Shown: positions 32,222-43,982, counted from the stretch's first letter. The stretch is 64,000 nt of DNA from Deinococcus seoulensis (GCF_014648115.1 NZ_BMQM01000002.1:245010-309009), one strand, 5' to 3'. Notes: generated by a model not told the origin, from the letters alone. Made by a program: numbers and translations.

Positions 32222-34294
32222 CTACAGGTCCGGCCAGAGGTCGCGCCGCACCGCCCGCGCGACGGCCTGGACGGGGTCTTCCTTCAGGCGACGCGCGATG
32301 AACTCCGGCAGGTCAGTGCGGGAGGCAATCATGGCCCGCTGCTCCCCGTTCAGAAGCTGAGTTGTAACCAGCGTGTCCCACAGGTCCGAAGTCATGAATG
32401 GGGAGGACAGCATGACGTGAAGCAATTCCGTGATCCGCCGGTGCTCGTCGCCGTAACTGCTATTCCAGAAGCGGTGCCTGCGGACGCTCTGCGTGATCAG
32501 GGCGTGCAGGTGATCCGCCATGAAGTTCGGGTGACGCACCAGCAGGAGGTCATGCTCGGTCCCCACCAGCCGCGCCAGCATCCCAGGTGGGGTGGTCGGG
32601 TCGCTCAGCAGAGGCAGAATCCCGTCCGCCCCCAGTGACCGCAGCTGCTCGATGATCGGCAGGGGCGGCGTACACGGATTGGCGGCGAGGTTCACCAGCA
32701 CATCCCCGGTGGCGACCTCGGCGTACACGCCCAGCAGTTCGGGCGGCAGCTCCGTCGTGTGGATATATGGGTTGAGCACACCCGGTCCCAGGTGGGCCAG
32801 CACCTCGCGGGCCACCCCGGGTGGCAACGTCCGGTTGCGCAGCAGCATCTTCGCCACCCAGTCCACCGGATCAGCCGCGAGGCGACGAGCCAGGGGTTCG
32901 TCCAGCGCGCCCTTCTCGGCCATGCTGGCCCGCACGGCCGGGCTGCCGTGGGTCAGCAGCTCCTCCCGGACGTCCGCCGGGAGGTCTGAGCGCGTGACAA
33001 GTTCACGCTGCTCTGATTCACTCAACTGCGGCAGGAGCGTTCGGAAGAACGCCGGGGGGAAGGTCCGGTCCGGCAGCCTGACCACCCACTCGTTCGCCGG
33101 TCCACTTCTGGCCATATGGAGCACTTCGTCGTCGGTCACGTCATCGCGGCAGAGCAGCGCCCAGTACATACCCGGCTGGGTCAGGAACAAGGCGCGAATT
33201 TCGGGCAGGAGGTTGGGGGCCCACGCGAGCATCTGGAGGTCGTATCGTCCCCACAGTTCGCCGTTGCCGGGCATCTGTGCGACCCGCCACTGCTCCTCGG
33301 GCGGCCAGGACTCATCAAAGGAGTCCTCCTCTTCCAGGCCGTTCTCCGGGCGGTAGGTCAGCGCCTCCTGCACGAGTCGGTGTGGGTCGGACTTCATCTT
33401 CTGGAGCAGATCGCCCGGCAGGTCGGCGCGGCCCATGACGGCGGCGCGGACGGTGGGGTCCGGGTCGGTGGCGTATGCGCCCAGCAGGTCCGGGGGGATG
33501 GGTTCGTTCCTGGCGACCGTGCGGCGTAGGTTCACGTCCGCTCCGCTGAAGAACGCCAGCAGCGCCGAGCGCACGTCGTCCCCCACCGACGGATTACTCA
33601 GCGTGGCGAGCCGGATGCGCCACTCGGGGTCGCCCGCGAGGTCGGCCAGGGTGCGCCCCGGCGTGCTGGGGTTCGCGGCGACCGCACGCCGGACCTGCGC
33701 CCACTCGCTGCGGGCCAGGGTGTCCAGCGCGCGGGGCAGAGTCATGGGGTTCCCAGCGTCGGTCAGGTGCGTGGACAGCAGAGGGGCACGGCCCGGACGC
33801 GCCGCCATGACCTGCACGACCAACGGGTCCAGGTCCCCGAGCAGCGGCGTGACCCAGGCGTCCGGCACGGACAGGTTCCCGGCGACCGCCACACGCAGCT
33901 TCGGGTCGGGCGAGGCCACCCAGGCGTTCACCTGTGCCCGCGTCGGATCGGGGGTACTGCGGGCCGCCAGCGTCTTCTCCGGGTCGCCAGTGAAGGTCAC
34001 CTGATAGGTGCCGCCCAGCACGTCACCCGTCAGGTACGTCAGCTGCCCGAACGGCATCACTTCACCGCTGGCGAGGTCCCACAGGTAGGTGCCGAACGTG
34101 CCCAAGTCTGCGTTCCACACGGCTTCCCGGATCTCCCCTTCCAGTTCCGACGTCAGGGTCAGCGCCTGACCGTCCTCGTCAAGCACTTCCAGATCCAGGT
34201 GCCTCTCGTCGCTGTGCCAGTGGTACGCGAACTGCACGCGACCCACCCCGGCGCGCTGCAGGCGGCGGGTGAAGTCCTGCGGGAAGACGCTCAC
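32222..34294 (-). CDS. Large LRV/HEAT-like repeat protein of unknown function
   Basis: 690 aa with no signal peptide. The first 100 residues form an acidic beta-rich domain ([20 protein letters not shown]); the rest is built from units of about 24-45 residues of the type [19 protein letters not shown] and [20 protein letters not shown], resembling leucine-rich-variant (LRV) or HEAT repeats. Such solenoids bind protein or nucleic acid. Overlaps the small upstream gene by 4 bp, so the two work as a pair. GC content and codon use look slightly less extreme than the neighbours, and the 5' flank has no conserved gene. Confidence 0.7.
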   Translation of the reverse strand: MSVFPQDFTRRLQRAGVGRVQFAYHWHSDERHLDLEVLDEDGQALTLTSELEGEIREAVWNADLGTFGTYLWDLASGEVMPFGQLTYLTGDVLGGTYQVTFTGDPEKTLAARSTPDPTRAQVNAWVASPDPKLRVAVAGNLSVPDAWVTPLLGDLDPLVVQVMAARPGRAPLLSTHLTDAGNPMTLPRALDTLARSEWAQVRRAVAANPSTPGRTLADLAGDPEWRIRLATLSNPSVGDDVRSALLAFFSGADVNLRRTVARNEPIPPDLLGAYATDPDPTVRAAVMGRADLPGDLLQKMKSDPHRLVQEALTYRPENGLEEEDSFDESWPPEEQWRVAQMPGNGELWGRYDLQMLAWAPNLLPEIRALFLTQPGMYWALLCRDDVTDDEVLHMARSGPANEWVVRLPDRTFPPAFFRTLLPQLSESEQRELVTRSDLPADVREELLTHGSPAVRASMAEKGALDEPLARRLAADPVDWVAKMLLRNRTLPPGVAREVLAHLGPGVLNPYIHTTELPPELLGVYAEVATGDVLVNLAANPCTPPLPIIEQLRSLGADGILPLLSDPTTPPGMLARLVGTEHDLLLVRHPNFMADHLHALITQSVRRHRFWNSSYGDEHRRITELLHVMLSSPFMTSDLWDTLVTTQLLNGEQRAMIASRTDLPEFIARRLKEDPVQAVARAVRRDLWPDL

Positions 34295-34647
34295 GGGCTA
34301 TCCTCCTGTTCGCTCAGGCGGGCGGCGCCGCGCGCCATCCAGGGGCGCAGGGGCAGGTCGCCCAACCAGTCCTGCACGGTGGGGATCTCGCCGCCCATGT
34401 CCTCGCGGACGTGCTGCTCGCCGATCAGGCGTACGGGGACTTTCTTTCCGGTACTGAGGGTCAGCGTGGGGCCGAACACCTGTTCGCACAGGAAGATGCC
34501 CAGGCTGGAGTGCAGGACGGCGCGGTGGCGGACGTCCGGCAGGTGCGCCTTGGTCTGGTCGAACCAGTTGTGGATGGGCAGATACTCGTCGGGCGTCCCG
34601 CCGAACTGACGGCTGGAGCTGATCGCGTGGTGGTACGGGTGCGCCAT
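34291..34647 (-). CDS. Small conserved protein, DUF6915-like
   Basis: 118 aa. Pattern HPYHHAISSSRQFGG, then YLPIHNWFDQTKAHLPDVRH and LIGEQHVREDMGGEIP. The many His, Asp and Trp residues (HxxHA, WFDxxK, RHR, GEQHVREDxG) look like a conserved metal or nucleotide site; from memory it fits DUF6915, found mostly in phages and accessory loci. TACCCT is five bases upstream of the ATG, so this is probably the first gene of a two-gene operon with the repeat protein. Confidence 0.65.
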   Translation of the reverse strand: MAHPYHHAISSSRQFGGTPDEYLPIHNWFDQTKAHLPDVRHRAVLHSSLGIFLCEQVFGPTLTLSTGKKVPVRLIGEQHVREDMGGEIPTVQDWLGDLPLRPWMARGAARLSEQEDSP

Positions 34648-34696
34648 GCCCCAGGGTAAGCGGGTGGAGCGGGGGCCGCGCGCCGACCGGCCCAGT

Positions 34697-36709
34697 TCAT
34701 GCCTGTGCCAGTTCTTCCTGCCGGGCTTCGATGATCTTCTTGGTCAGGTGGTCCGGGACGGGCTGGTAGGGGCCGCTGGTCACGCTGAAGGCGGCGCGGT
34801 CGCCGGTCAGGGAGCGCAGGGCGGCGCTGTAGTCGTGCAGTTCGGCCTGTGGGACGAGTGCGGTGATGGTGGTGACGGTGCCGGTGGTGTCGATGCCCTG
34901 TACGCGGGCGCGGCGGGTCTGGAGGTCGCCGAGGAGGTCGCCGGTGAAGCGGGCGGGCGCGCGGACTTTCAGGTGGCGGGTGGGTTCGAGCAGGCCGGGG
35001 CGGGCGTGTTCCAGCGCATTTTTCAGGGCGAGGGCGCCGGCGGCGCGGAAGGCGAGGTCGCTGCTGTCCACGTCGTGGTAACTGCCGTCGAGGACGGTGA
35101 CGTGCAGGTCCTGGAGGGGGTACCCGGCGAGCGGGCCGCGTTGCATGGCGTCCTGCACGCCTTTCTCGATGCTGGGCAGGTACTTGCCGGGGATGGCGCC
35201 GCCCACCACCGCCGAGCGGAAGCTGTAGCCCTCGCCGGGTTCGATGCGGAGGTGGCAGTCACCGTACTGGCCGTGCCCGCCGCTCTGTTTGCGGTGTTTG
35301 CCCTGTGCCTGGGCGGGCGCGTGGATGGTTTCGCGGTACGGGACGCGGGGGGTGGTGGCGGTGACGTTCACGCCCAGCGCGGCGAGGCGTTCGGCGGCGA
35401 TGCCCAGGTGCAGGTCGCCCATGCCGGACAGCAGGCCCTCGCCGGTCTGGGGGTCGCGGGCGTAGTGCAGGGTGGGGTCCTCGTCGGTCAGGCGGGTCAG
35501 GGCGGGGCCCAGGCGGTCCTCGTCGGCGCGGGTGGCGGGGTGGATGGCGACGGTGTGGGCGGGTTCCGGGAGCCACAGCGGGTCGTACAGGATGGGGTCG
35601 GCGGGGTCGGCGAGGGTGTCTCCGGCGTGCAGGTCCGGGAGTTTGGTCAGGACGCCGATGCTCCCGGCGGGCAGTTCGCCCACCTCGGTCAGGTCGCGGC
35701 CGTTGGGGAGGTACAGGTGCGCGGCGCGCAGGTCGCCGCCCTGGGTGGTGTTGCGGATGGTGTCGCCGGGGCGCAGCGTGCCGCTCCAGACGCGGATGAA
35801 CGCCTGTTTGCCCACGAAGGGGTCGAGGCTGACGCGCCACACGCGGGCGCTGAAGGGAGCGTCCGGGGTGGGGTCGCGGGTCTGGCCGTCCACGCCGCTG
35901 ACCGGGCCGCGTTCGCGGGCGCTGCGCAGACCCGTGACCATCAGGTCCAGCAGGGCGTCCACGCCCACGCCGCTGTGCGCACTGACCGGAATGACGGGAT
36001 ACAGCGTCCCGGCGTGCACGGCGCGCGTGAAGGCGGCGTGCAGTTCGTCGGTGCTGATGGGGCTGCCGTCCAGGAAGCGGTTCATGAGGTCGTCGTCGGT
36101 CTCGACGATGGCGTCGGTCAGGGCGGCCTGCGCGCCTGCCAGGGCGGCGCGGTCGCTGGGCGGCAGGTCCTGTGGGGGGCTGACCTCGCCGGTCAGGACG
36201 TCGATCACGCCCCGGAAGTCGGCGCCCTCGCCGAGCGGCAGGAAGGCCGGGGCGACCGGCCCGCTCAGGCTGGCGCGCAGGTCGGCGAGGACGGCGTGGT
36301 AGTCGGCGCGGTCGCGGTCCATCTGGTTCACGGCGATCAGGCGCGGCATGCCGAAGCGGTCGGCGGTCGCCCAGACGCGTTCGGTGCCGACCTCGACGCC
36401 GCTGACGGCGCTGACGACGATCACGGCGGTGTCGGCGGCGCGGATGCCGCCCCGGATCTCGCGCACGAAGTCCGCGTAACCGGGCGTGTCGAGCAGCGTG
36501 ATGTCCGTCCCGCAGTGGGTCAGGCGCAGCACGCCGGTCGTGACGCTGAAGCCGTGGGCTTTCTCGATGTCGGTGTGGTCGCTGCGGGCGGTGCCGTCCT
36601 CGACGCGTCCGGCGCGTGAAATGGCCCCGCTGCGCAGCAACAGGGCCTCGGAGAGCGTGGTTTTACCGGCGCCGCTGTGGGCGGCGAGACTGACGATCCG
36701 AACGGGCAC
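34697..36709 (-). CDS. Elongation factor G-like GTPase (EF-G paralogue)
   Basis: 670 aa. G1 [15 protein letters not shown], switch [18 protein letters not shown]3 [12 protein letters not shown]4 [11 protein letters not shown] (Gln replaces the usual Lys of NKxD), then domains II-V as in EF-G, ending in a domain IV/V with [21 protein letters not shown]. These paralogues are distinct from the essential translocase and their role is unsettled. GTG at 36709 is chosen: AGGA lies about ten bases upstream and the N terminus [15 protein letters not shown] matches relatives; another GTG nine bases earlier is possible. A TACACT box sits about 80 bp upstream. Confidence 0.88.
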   Translation of the reverse strand: MPVRIVSLAAHSGAGKTTLSEALLLRSGAISRAGRVEDGTARSDHTDIEKAHGFSVTTGVLRLTHCGTDITLLDTPGYADFVREIRGGIRAADTAVIVVSAVSGVEVGTERVWATADRFGMPRLIAVNQMDRDRADYHAVLADLRASLSGPVAPAFLPLGEGADFRGVIDVLTGEVSPPQDLPPSDRAALAGAQAALTDAIVETDDDLMNRFLDGSPISTDELHAAFTRAVHAGTLYPVIPVSAHSGVGVDALLDLMVTGLRSARERGPVSGVDGQTRDPTPDAPFSARVWRVSLDPFVGKQAFIRVWSGTLRPGDTIRNTTQGGDLRAAHLYLPNGRDLTEVGELPAGSIGVLTKLPDLHAGDTLADPADPILYDPLWLPEPAHTVAIHPATRADEDRLGPALTRLTDEDPTLHYARDPQTGEGLLSGMGDLHLGIAAERLAALGVNVTATTPRVPYRETIHAPAQAQGKHRKQSGGHGQYGDCHLRIEPGEGYSFRSAVVGGAIPGKYLPSIEKGVQDAMQRGPLAGYPLQDLHVTVLDGSYHDVDSSDLAFRAAGALALKNALEHARPGLLEPTRHLKVRAPARFTGDLLGDLQTRRARVQGIDTTGTVTTITALVPQAELHDYSAALRSLTGDRAAFSVTSGPYQPVPDHLTKKIIEARQEELAQA

Positions 36710-36852
36710 ACGAACCACCGATCCTTTGTGGGGGACTGGGAGGCGGGCGAACGCACACCGGCAACCGTGAACGCGCAAGCTGGGTACTGCCGAGTGTACA
36801 CCCCGCGTCACGGGCGCTTCCTCACCCCGGCCCTCCCGTATCGTGGGGGGTG

Positions 36853-37581
36853 ATGCCGGACGACGCCTCTCCCCTGCCCACCCTGCCTGACGCCGCGCCC
36901 GGCGGGATTCTGCTCACGCCGGACGGGTCGCGCACGGCGCATAGCGTCCGTTTCGGTGAGGCGTACGGGTCGCGGCACGGCGCGGCGGCGCAGGCGCGGC
37001 ATGTCTTTCTGGAGGGCACGGGCACGCACCTGCACCCGGCCCCGCGTGTGCTGGAGGTGGGCTTCGGGCTGGGCGTGAACTTCCGCGCGACGGTGGCGGA
37101 CGCGGCGGCGCGCGGCGCGACGCTGGCCTACCACGCCTTCGAGTTCGACCCGGCCCCCCGCGCCCTGCTGCGCGAGGTGGGAAGCGGCGGCCAGGGCGCG
37201 GCGCACCCGGTCTGGGAGGCGCTGCTCGCGGCGTGGCCGGAATCGGGCCTGGGCCCGCAGGACCTGCCGCAGGAGATACAGGTGCAGGCGGGCGGCGTGA
37301 GCGTGACCGTCACCTTCGCGGACGTGCTGACCGCCGCGCTGCCGGACGCCTGGGCCAGCGCGCTGTACCTGGACGGGTTCTCGCCGTCCCGCAACCCGGA
37401 GGTCTGGACGCCGGAGTTCGTGGCGCGGGTGGCGGGCACGCTCGCGCCGGGCGGGGTGCTGGGCACGTACAGCGCTGCCGGGCACGTGCGCCGTGCGCTG
37501 GAGGCGGCCGGGCTGCGCGTGGAACGCCGCCCCGGTGCGCCGGGCAAACGCGAGTGCCTGCGCGCCGTGCGGGAGGGCTGA
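36853..37581 (+). CDS. mnmD: tRNA 5-methylaminomethyl-2-thiouridine methyltransferase MnmD
   Basis: 242 aa, equivalent to the N-terminal half of E. coli MnmC: SAM-dependent methylation of nm5(s2)U34 in tRNA. SAM motif [15 protein letters not shown], acidic FEFDPAP after strand 2, and the family signature [17 protein letters not shown]. Start is ATG 36853 or the GTG three bases earlier; TATCGT precedes both. The stop overlaps the next start (TGATG), so the oxidase is translated in tandem. Functionally linked with MnmE at 10.7 kb. Confidence 0.9.
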   Translation: MPDDASPLPTLPDAAPGGILLTPDGSRTAHSVRFGEAYGSRHGAAAQARHVFLEGTGTHLHPAPRVLEVGFGLGVNFRATVADAAARGATLAYHAFEFDPAPRALLREVGSGGQGAAHPVWEALLAAWPESGLGPQDLPQEIQVQAGGVSVTVTFADVLTAALPDAWASALYLDGFSPSRNPEVWTPEFVARVAGTLAPGGVLGTYSAAGHVRRALEAAGLRVERRPGAPGKRECLRAVREG

Positions 37582-38576
37582 TGCACGTCATCGTGATCGG
37601 GGCGGGGATCACGGGGGCGTCGGTGGCGTACTTCCTGGCCCGCGCGGGCGCAGGGGTGACGGTCGTGGACGCCGCGCAGCACGCGGCCAGCCGGGTACCG
37701 AGCGCGCTGGTGAACCCGGTGCGCGGGCAGTCGGGCGGCGTGGACGCGCGGGCGCTGGAGGGCATGGCATTCACCTGGGCGCTGCTGCGCGACCTGGGCG
37801 CGGCGGGCTGGGCCGTGCCGCACGGGCAGACGGGCGTGCTGCGCCCCATCCCGGACGACCGGACGCGGGGGCGTTTCGAGCGGAACCTGCCGGCCGCGCT
37901 GCGCCACGAGTGGCTGGCCCCGGCCGACGCGCCGGAAGCCCTGGCCCCCAGCTGGGCGCACGCGCTGCACCTGCCGGAAGGTGGCTGGCTGGACGGCGGG
38001 GCGCTGGCGGACGCGCTGCTGGGCGCGTCGGGTGCGCGGGTCGTGCGGGGGCGGGCGCAGGAGTGGACGGCGCGCACCGTCACGCTGGCGGGCGGCGACA
38101 CCCTGCCCGCCGAAACCCTGCACGCCGACGCCGTGGTCTTCTGCGGCGGGTCGGTGGGCAGCGCGTGGCGGGGCGAGGCGGGCACGCACCGCATGGGCAC
38201 CCTGCTGACCCTGGACCGCGCCGTGACCGGCGTGCCCGTCAGTTTCGGCTCGTACCTCGCCCCGGCAGCGGTGGGCGGGGTGCTGGGCGCGACCTTCGAG
38301 ACGCCCGCCCCCACCTGGGCGCCGGAGGCGTTGCCGCTGGGGTCGCTGGGCTGGCTGCTCGGCAAGGGTGAGGCGCTGACCGGGCTGCGGGGCGCGCGGG
38401 TCACGGGCCGCTGGACCGGGTCGCGTCTGTCCGGGCTGCGCGCCGGGCCGCAACCCGACGGTTCGTGGCGACTGACCGGCCTGAGCAGCAAGGGCTTCCT
38501 GCTGGGGCCACTGCTGGGCCGCGAACTGGCCGCTCAGCTCATGACCTCCCCGGAATCCCCGCGCCCAGCCGGTTGA
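37581..38576 (+). CDS. FAD-dependent oxidase, MnmC C-terminal-like (DAO family)
   Basis: 331 aa. Rossmann GxGxxG as [20 protein letters not shown], then [32 protein letters not shown] and the C-terminal [18 protein letters not shown], typical of D-amino-acid-oxidase-fold enzymes and matching the FAD half of MnmC, which removes the carboxymethyl group of cmnm5U to give nm5U. It starts at the A of the mnmD stop codon. A split pair rather than the fused enterobacterial MnmC; some bacteria use other oxidases, so the substrate is inferred from context. Confidence 0.85.
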   Translation: MHVIVIGAGITGASVAYFLARAGAGVTVVDAAQHAASRVPSALVNPVRGQSGGVDARALEGMAFTWALLRDLGAAGWAVPHGQTGVLRPIPDDRTRGRFERNLPAALRHEWLAPADAPEALAPSWAHALHLPEGGWLDGGALADALLGASGARVVRGRAQEWTARTVTLAGGDTLPAETLHADAVVFCGGSVGSAWRGEAGTHRMGTLLTLDRAVTGVPVSFGSYLAPAAVGGVLGATFETPAPTWAPEALPLGSLGWLLGKGEALTGLRGARVTGRWTGSRLSGLRAGPQPDGSWRLTGLSSKGFLLGPLLGRELAAQLMTSPESPRPAG

Positions 38577-38673
38577 AACGCTTCCAGTCGGGGGTGCGTC
38601 ACGCGGCGGGTGACGTGCCGCGCCCCCCGCAAGGGTGAACACGAATACAAAGGTGCATTAGACTGTGCAGGTT

Positions 38674-39675
38674 ATGGCGACTTACCGCATCTGTTTAATT
38701 GAAGGCGACGGCATCGGCCACGAAGTCATCCCCGCGACCCGCCGCGTGCTGGACGCCGCCGGCTTCAGCGCCGAGTACGTGCACGCCGAGGCCGGGTACG
38801 AGTACTTCCTCGACCACGGCACCAGCGTCCCGCAGGCCACCTACGACGCCGTGGAGAACACCCACGCCACCCTGTTCGGCGCGGCCACCAGCCCCAGCGG
38901 CGAGAAACCCGCCGGGTTCTCCGGCGCGATCCGCCACCTGCGGCAGAAGTACGGCCTGTACGCCAACGTGCGCCCCACCAAGACCCGCCCCGTGCCCGGC
39001 GCGTACGAGAACGTCGACCTGGTGATCGTCCGTGAGAACACCCAGGGGCTGTACGTCGAGCAGGAACGCCGTTACGGCGACACCGCCATCGCCGACACGG
39101 TCATCACCAAGGGCGCCAGCGAACGCATCGGCAAGTTCGCCGCCGACCTCGCCATGAAGCGCGGCAAGCGCCTGACGGTCGTGCACAAGGCCAACGTGCT
39201 GCCCGTCACGCAGGGCCTGTTCCTCAACACCATCCTGGACCACGCCGCGACCGTGGACGGCCTGAACACGGGCACCATGATCGTCGACAACGCCGCCATG
39301 CAACTGGTCCGTAACCCCCAGCAGTTCGACGTGATGGTCATGACGAACATGTTCGGCGACATCCTGAGCGACCTCGCCGCCGGACTGGTCGGCGGTCTGG
39401 GCATCGCCGCCAGCGGCAACGTGGGCGACAAGTTCGGCATCTTCGAATCCGTGCACGGCTCGGCCCCGGACATCGCCGGTCAGGGCATCAGCAACCCCAC
39501 CGCGACCATCCTCGCGGCCGTCCTGATGCTCGACCACATCGGCGACCACGAAACGGCCCGCCGCATCGACGCGGCCGTGAACAAGGTCATGGTCGAGGGT
39601 CCCCGCACCCGCGACCTCGGCGGCACCGCCGGCACCGAGGAATTCACGAACGCCGTCATCGCCGCGCTGGCCTAA
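38674..39675 (+). CDS. hicd: Homoisocitrate dehydrogenase (alpha-aminoadipate lysine pathway)
   Basis: 333 aa, decarboxylating beta-hydroxyacid dehydrogenase. N terminus [52 protein letters not shown] region, [16 protein letters not shown] (where LeuB has different residues), and [20 protein letters not shown]. The whole pattern resembles Thermus homoisocitrate dehydrogenase much more than LeuB or ICDH. Converts homoisocitrate to 2-oxoadipate with NAD+. ATG 38674 is preferred over GTG 38665, which abuts the TAGACT box (38659-38664). Other lysine genes are not adjacent. Confidence 0.9.
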   Translation: MATYRICLIEGDGIGHEVIPATRRVLDAAGFSAEYVHAEAGYEYFLDHGTSVPQATYDAVENTHATLFGAATSPSGEKPAGFSGAIRHLRQKYGLYANVRPTKTRPVPGAYENVDLVIVRENTQGLYVEQERRYGDTAIADTVITKGASERIGKFAADLAMKRGKRLTVVHKANVLPVTQGLFLNTILDHAATVDGLNTGTMIVDNAAMQLVRNPQQFDVMVMTNMFGDILSDLAAGLVGGLGIAASGNVGDKFGIFESVHGSAPDIAGQGISNPTATILAAVLMLDHIGDHETARRIDAAVNKVMVEGPRTRDLGGTAGTEEFTNAVIAALA

Positions 39676-39692
39676 ACGCAGCGCAACGAGAA

Positions 39693-39723
39693 GGGGGCCG
39701 GACACGCTGAGCGTCCGGCCCCC
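39693..39723. terminator. Hairpin terminator after homoisocitrate dehydrogenase
   Basis: GGGGGCCGGAC (39693-39703) pairs with GTCCGGCCCCC (39713-39723). It follows the dehydrogenase stop by 17 bp and would also serve the convergent reductase gene, from which it is now separated by miniature element copy C. Confidence 0.75.
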
Positions 39724-39731
39724 CTCCTGTG

Positions 39732-39864
39732 CACGGGTTCCGTCTGTTTCGTGGACAGATCGGAAGGTCACCGATCTGCCCACTCCACGTCCGGAACCCG
39801 TTTCGGCTCCTACTCGCTCCGCTCGGATTGAATGGCTTACAAAGCCATTCAATCGGAGTCCGTC
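39732..39864 (-). mobile_element. Miniature inverted-repeat element, diverged copy C
   Basis: About 133 bp. The right end is canonical (ATCGGAGTCCGTC before TTA, the reductase stop on the minus strand) and the hairpin CATTCAATC / GATTGAATGGCTT is perfect. The left end (CACGGGTTCCGTCTG) is diverged and its flank (GTG) does not repeat TTA, so the target duplication is lost or the left boundary is uncertain. The middle section (GGACAGATCGGAAGGTCACC) differs from other copies. Confidence 0.7.
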
Positions 39865-40869
<1,005 letters not shown>

Positions 40870-40967
40870 GCGGCCCACTGTGCACCTTCATGAGAACCCG
40901 ACACGGTGAGGCAGGTGACGTTAGGGGTGTTCCGCACCCGAGGACACCCCCCTGAACCACAGATCTT

Positions 40968-42179
<1,212 letters not shown>

Positions 42180-42260
42180 GTGCGCATTGTACGGAGCGGC
42201 GCGCCCACGCGGCCCGCACCGGGGCAGGCAGGTGTGCGGCCAGAGGGGAATGCACCACCC

Positions 42261-42281
42261 TTCGATCCGGGCGGATGCGAG
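42261..42281 (+). repeat. Fragment of a second element copy next to copy D
   Basis: TTCGATCCGGGCGGATGCGAG matches the inner part of the element just after its hairpin, with no terminus of its own. It lies directly before the TGA that flanks copy D, so two copies once stood in tandem here, as behind ychF. Confidence 0.55.
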
Positions 42282-42284
42282 TGA

Positions 42285-42439
42285 TACGGACTCCGATTGA
42301 ATGGCTTATAGAGCCGTTCAATCCGAGCGGACTCGTAGAGCTGCGAAGCAGAGCGAGTAGGAGTCGAAGCGGGTTCCGGACGTGGAGTTGGCAACCCGGC
42401 GCCCCTCCGGGTGGAGGGCGAAATAAACGGCAGTCCGTA
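42285..42439 (+). mobile_element. Miniature inverted-repeat element, long copy D
   Basis: 155 bp, about 20 bp longer than the others because of an extra stretch (CTCGTAGAGCTGCGAAGCAG) after the hairpin. Left end TACGGACTCCGATTG, right end GGCAGTCCGTA. Flanks are TGA (42282-42284) and TCA (42440-42442), differing in the middle base. The right TCA is the stop codon of the small membrane protein, but here the hairpin end is away from that gene, opposite to copies B, C, E and F. Confidence 0.75.
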
Positions 42440-42826
42440 TCAGGCCAGCCGCAGGGCGTACTCCAGCAGGAAGCAGGTCGCGGCGGCGGCCAGCAGGCGC
42501 AGCAGCGGACGCATGGCTGTCCGGACCGGCGCGTGCCCCCGGCCCAGACCGGCGCTGACGGCCGCGTCAGCCCCGCCACTCTGGAAGCTGCCCCAGGCCA
42601 GCAGGCCTGCCAGGATCAGCAGCGCCACGCCCGCGCGGTCGGCTCCCAGCGCGGCCCGCGCGGGATCGGACCAGCCGGTCAGGGCCGCGCCGATCAGGCT
42701 GGCCAGCACGCCCAGCGCCGCGCCCTGCCCCGCCAGGGCCAGCAGGGCCTGCGTGCGGCTCTGCGTGGCAGGTTCAGCGGCGAGAGCGGTGTCGGCGCGG
42801 CGCAGGGGTGATTTCATCATGCTCAT
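42440..42826 (-). CDS. Small membrane protein of unknown function (128 aa)
   Basis: Three hydrophobic segments (LALAGQGAALGVLASLIGAAL; GVALLILAGLLAWGSF; LLRLLAAAATCFLLEYALRL) and a basic N terminus (MSMMKSPLRRADTALAAEP). Several Met codons (42826, 42820, 42817) are possible starts; a longer frame to 42874 runs into a terminator hairpin and is rejected. No family recognised. It lies between two copies of the miniature element (D and E). Confidence 0.6.
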   Translation of the reverse strand: MSMMKSPLRRADTALAAEPATQSRTQALLALAGQGAALGVLASLIGAALTGWSDPARAALGADRAGVALLILAGLLAWGSFQSGGADAAVSAGLGRGHAPVRTAMRPLLRLLAAAATCFLLEYALRLA

Positions 42827-42871
42827 CGGTACGTGCCGGGCGGCGGCGGAGTTCCCGGCCCGCACGGCAAA

Positions 42872-42901
42872 CACCCCGCGCCGGACAGTTGGCGCGGGGT
42901 G
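42872..42901 (-). terminator. Hairpin terminator of the nitroreductase gene
   Basis: CACCCCGCGCC (42872-42882) pairs with GGCGCGGGGTG (42891-42901), loop of 8. On the minus strand it is followed by TTTGCC. It is now 165 bp from the nitroreductase stop because element copy E sits in between; without the element and one TTA repeat the stem would begin 24 bp after the stop codon. Confidence 0.75.
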
Positions 42902-42928
42902 ACTGCTGATCCTGGGACGGCGGTTTTA

Positions 42929-43065
42929 CACGGACTGCCGTTTGTTCCGCCGACAATCCGGAACTTCACCGCCCCTGCCGGCTCCACGTCCGGCAGCCCG
43001 CTTCGGCTCCTGCTCGCATCCGCTCGGATTGAACGGCTTTATAAGCCATGCAATCGGAGTCCGTA
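42929..43065 (-). mobile_element. Miniature inverted-repeat element, complete copy E
   Basis: 137 bp; left end CACGGACTGCCGTTTG, right end inward TACGGACTCCGATTG. Exact direct repeats TTA at 42926-42928 and 43066-43068; the right one is the nitroreductase stop (TAA). This copy shows that the duplicated triplet can be TTA/TAA as well as TCA/TGA. The hairpin end faces the gene. Confidence 0.85.
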
Positions 43066-43854
43066 TTACTCGTTGCCCGACCAGAGGCCCTGTTTCTTCA
43101 GGGCGGCGACCAGGCCGGGTTCGCGGGCTTCCATGCCGCCGCCCTGCCCGAAGTACATGGTGAGCAGGCGGGCCCAGTCGCCGGGCTGATCGCCGCGCGC
43201 CGCGATGGGGTTCATGACCTGCACGGCCTCGCGGATTTCCTCGTCGCTGCCGTCGTGGTACGTGTCGGTGTGAATGACCAGCGGGCGCGGCACGCGGGGG
43301 CGGTACGGGGCGTTCTCGGCGGGCGTGCCGATGGTCAGCGCGGCGAAGGGCAGCACGCCCTGCGGGAGGCCCAGTTCGTCGATGATGGCGTCCAGGCCGT
43401 TCAGGACGCCGCCGATCCAGCAGCCCTGGTAGCCGAGCATCTCGGCGGCGGTCAGGAGGTTCGTGCCGGCCATGACGGCGTCCCCGATGCCGAAGTGAAT
43501 GGCGATGGCGGGCCACTGTCCGGCCTGCTTGCCGCTGACCTGCAATACCCGTTCGACGCGGCGCACGTCGGCGCACACGACGAACGCCTCGCTGGCGGTG
43601 GCGATGTGCGCGTTGGTGGTCAGTTCGGCCATGCGGGCGCGCAGTTCCGGGCGGGTGATGCGGATCAGGGAGTACAGCTGCGCGGTCGCGTCGGTCGGGG
43701 CGCGCTGCGTGGCGTGCAGGATGGCTTCGAGGTGATCGGCGGGCAGGGGCAGCGGTGAACCGTCCGCCGTGGTCTGGTACTGGCGGACGGTGCGGTGCGC
43801 GTCGTAGAACGCGGTGACTTCGGCTGGGGTGTAGGTCTTCGTTGCAACAGTCAT
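43066..43854 (-). CDS. NADPH-dependent nitroreductase/flavin reductase (NfsA-like)
   Basis: 262 aa, FMN-binding nitroreductase fold. N terminus with the FMN phosphate-binding RTVRQYQTT, then LHATQRAPTDATAQLYSLIRIT, AGTNLLTAAEMLGYQGCWIGG and a C-terminal segment PRPLVIHTDTYHDG. Oxidoreductase of nitro or quinone compounds; natural substrate unknown. TATCGT lies seven bases upstream of the ATG (plus-strand 43862-43867). Confidence 0.9.
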   Translation of the reverse strand: MTVATKTYTPAEVTAFYDAHRTVRQYQTTADGSPLPLPADHLEAILHATQRAPTDATAQLYSLIRITRPELRARMAELTTNAHIATASEAFVVCADVRRVERVLQVSGKQAGQWPAIAIHFGIGDAVMAGTNLLTAAEMLGYQGCWIGGVLNGLDAIIDELGLPQGVLPFAALTIGTPAENAPYRPRVPRPLVIHTDTYHDGSDEEIREAVQVMNPIAARGDQPGDWARLLTMYFGQGGGMEAREPGLVAALKKQGLWSGNE

Positions 43855-43894
43855 GCGGGCAACGATACGCGCTGCGCCGCGCGGGAACGGGAAT

Positions 43895-43958
43895 CTGGAT
43901 TACGGCCCGCCTGGGTTACGGTGCGCCTGGATCACGCTGCGCCTGAATCACGCTGCGC
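43895..43958. repeat. Four tandem 16 bp units upstream of the nitroreductase
   Basis: CTGGATTACGGCCCGC, CTGGGTTACGGTGCGC, CTGGATCACGCTGCGC and CTGAATCACGCTGCGC follow directly. They fill most of the 128 bp gap between the nitroreductase promoter and the PepSY gene stop. The unit length (16 bp) equals that of the repeat at 22763 but the sequence differs. Confidence 0.8.
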
Positions 43959-43982
43959 CGCCCGCCCCAGCCAGAGGGGACC

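Noticed and set aside
42180..42284. SAM riboswitch upstream of the trans-sulfuration gene
   Set aside because: No SAM-I or SAM-II core found, and the -10 box lies six bases from the start codon, leaving no leader.
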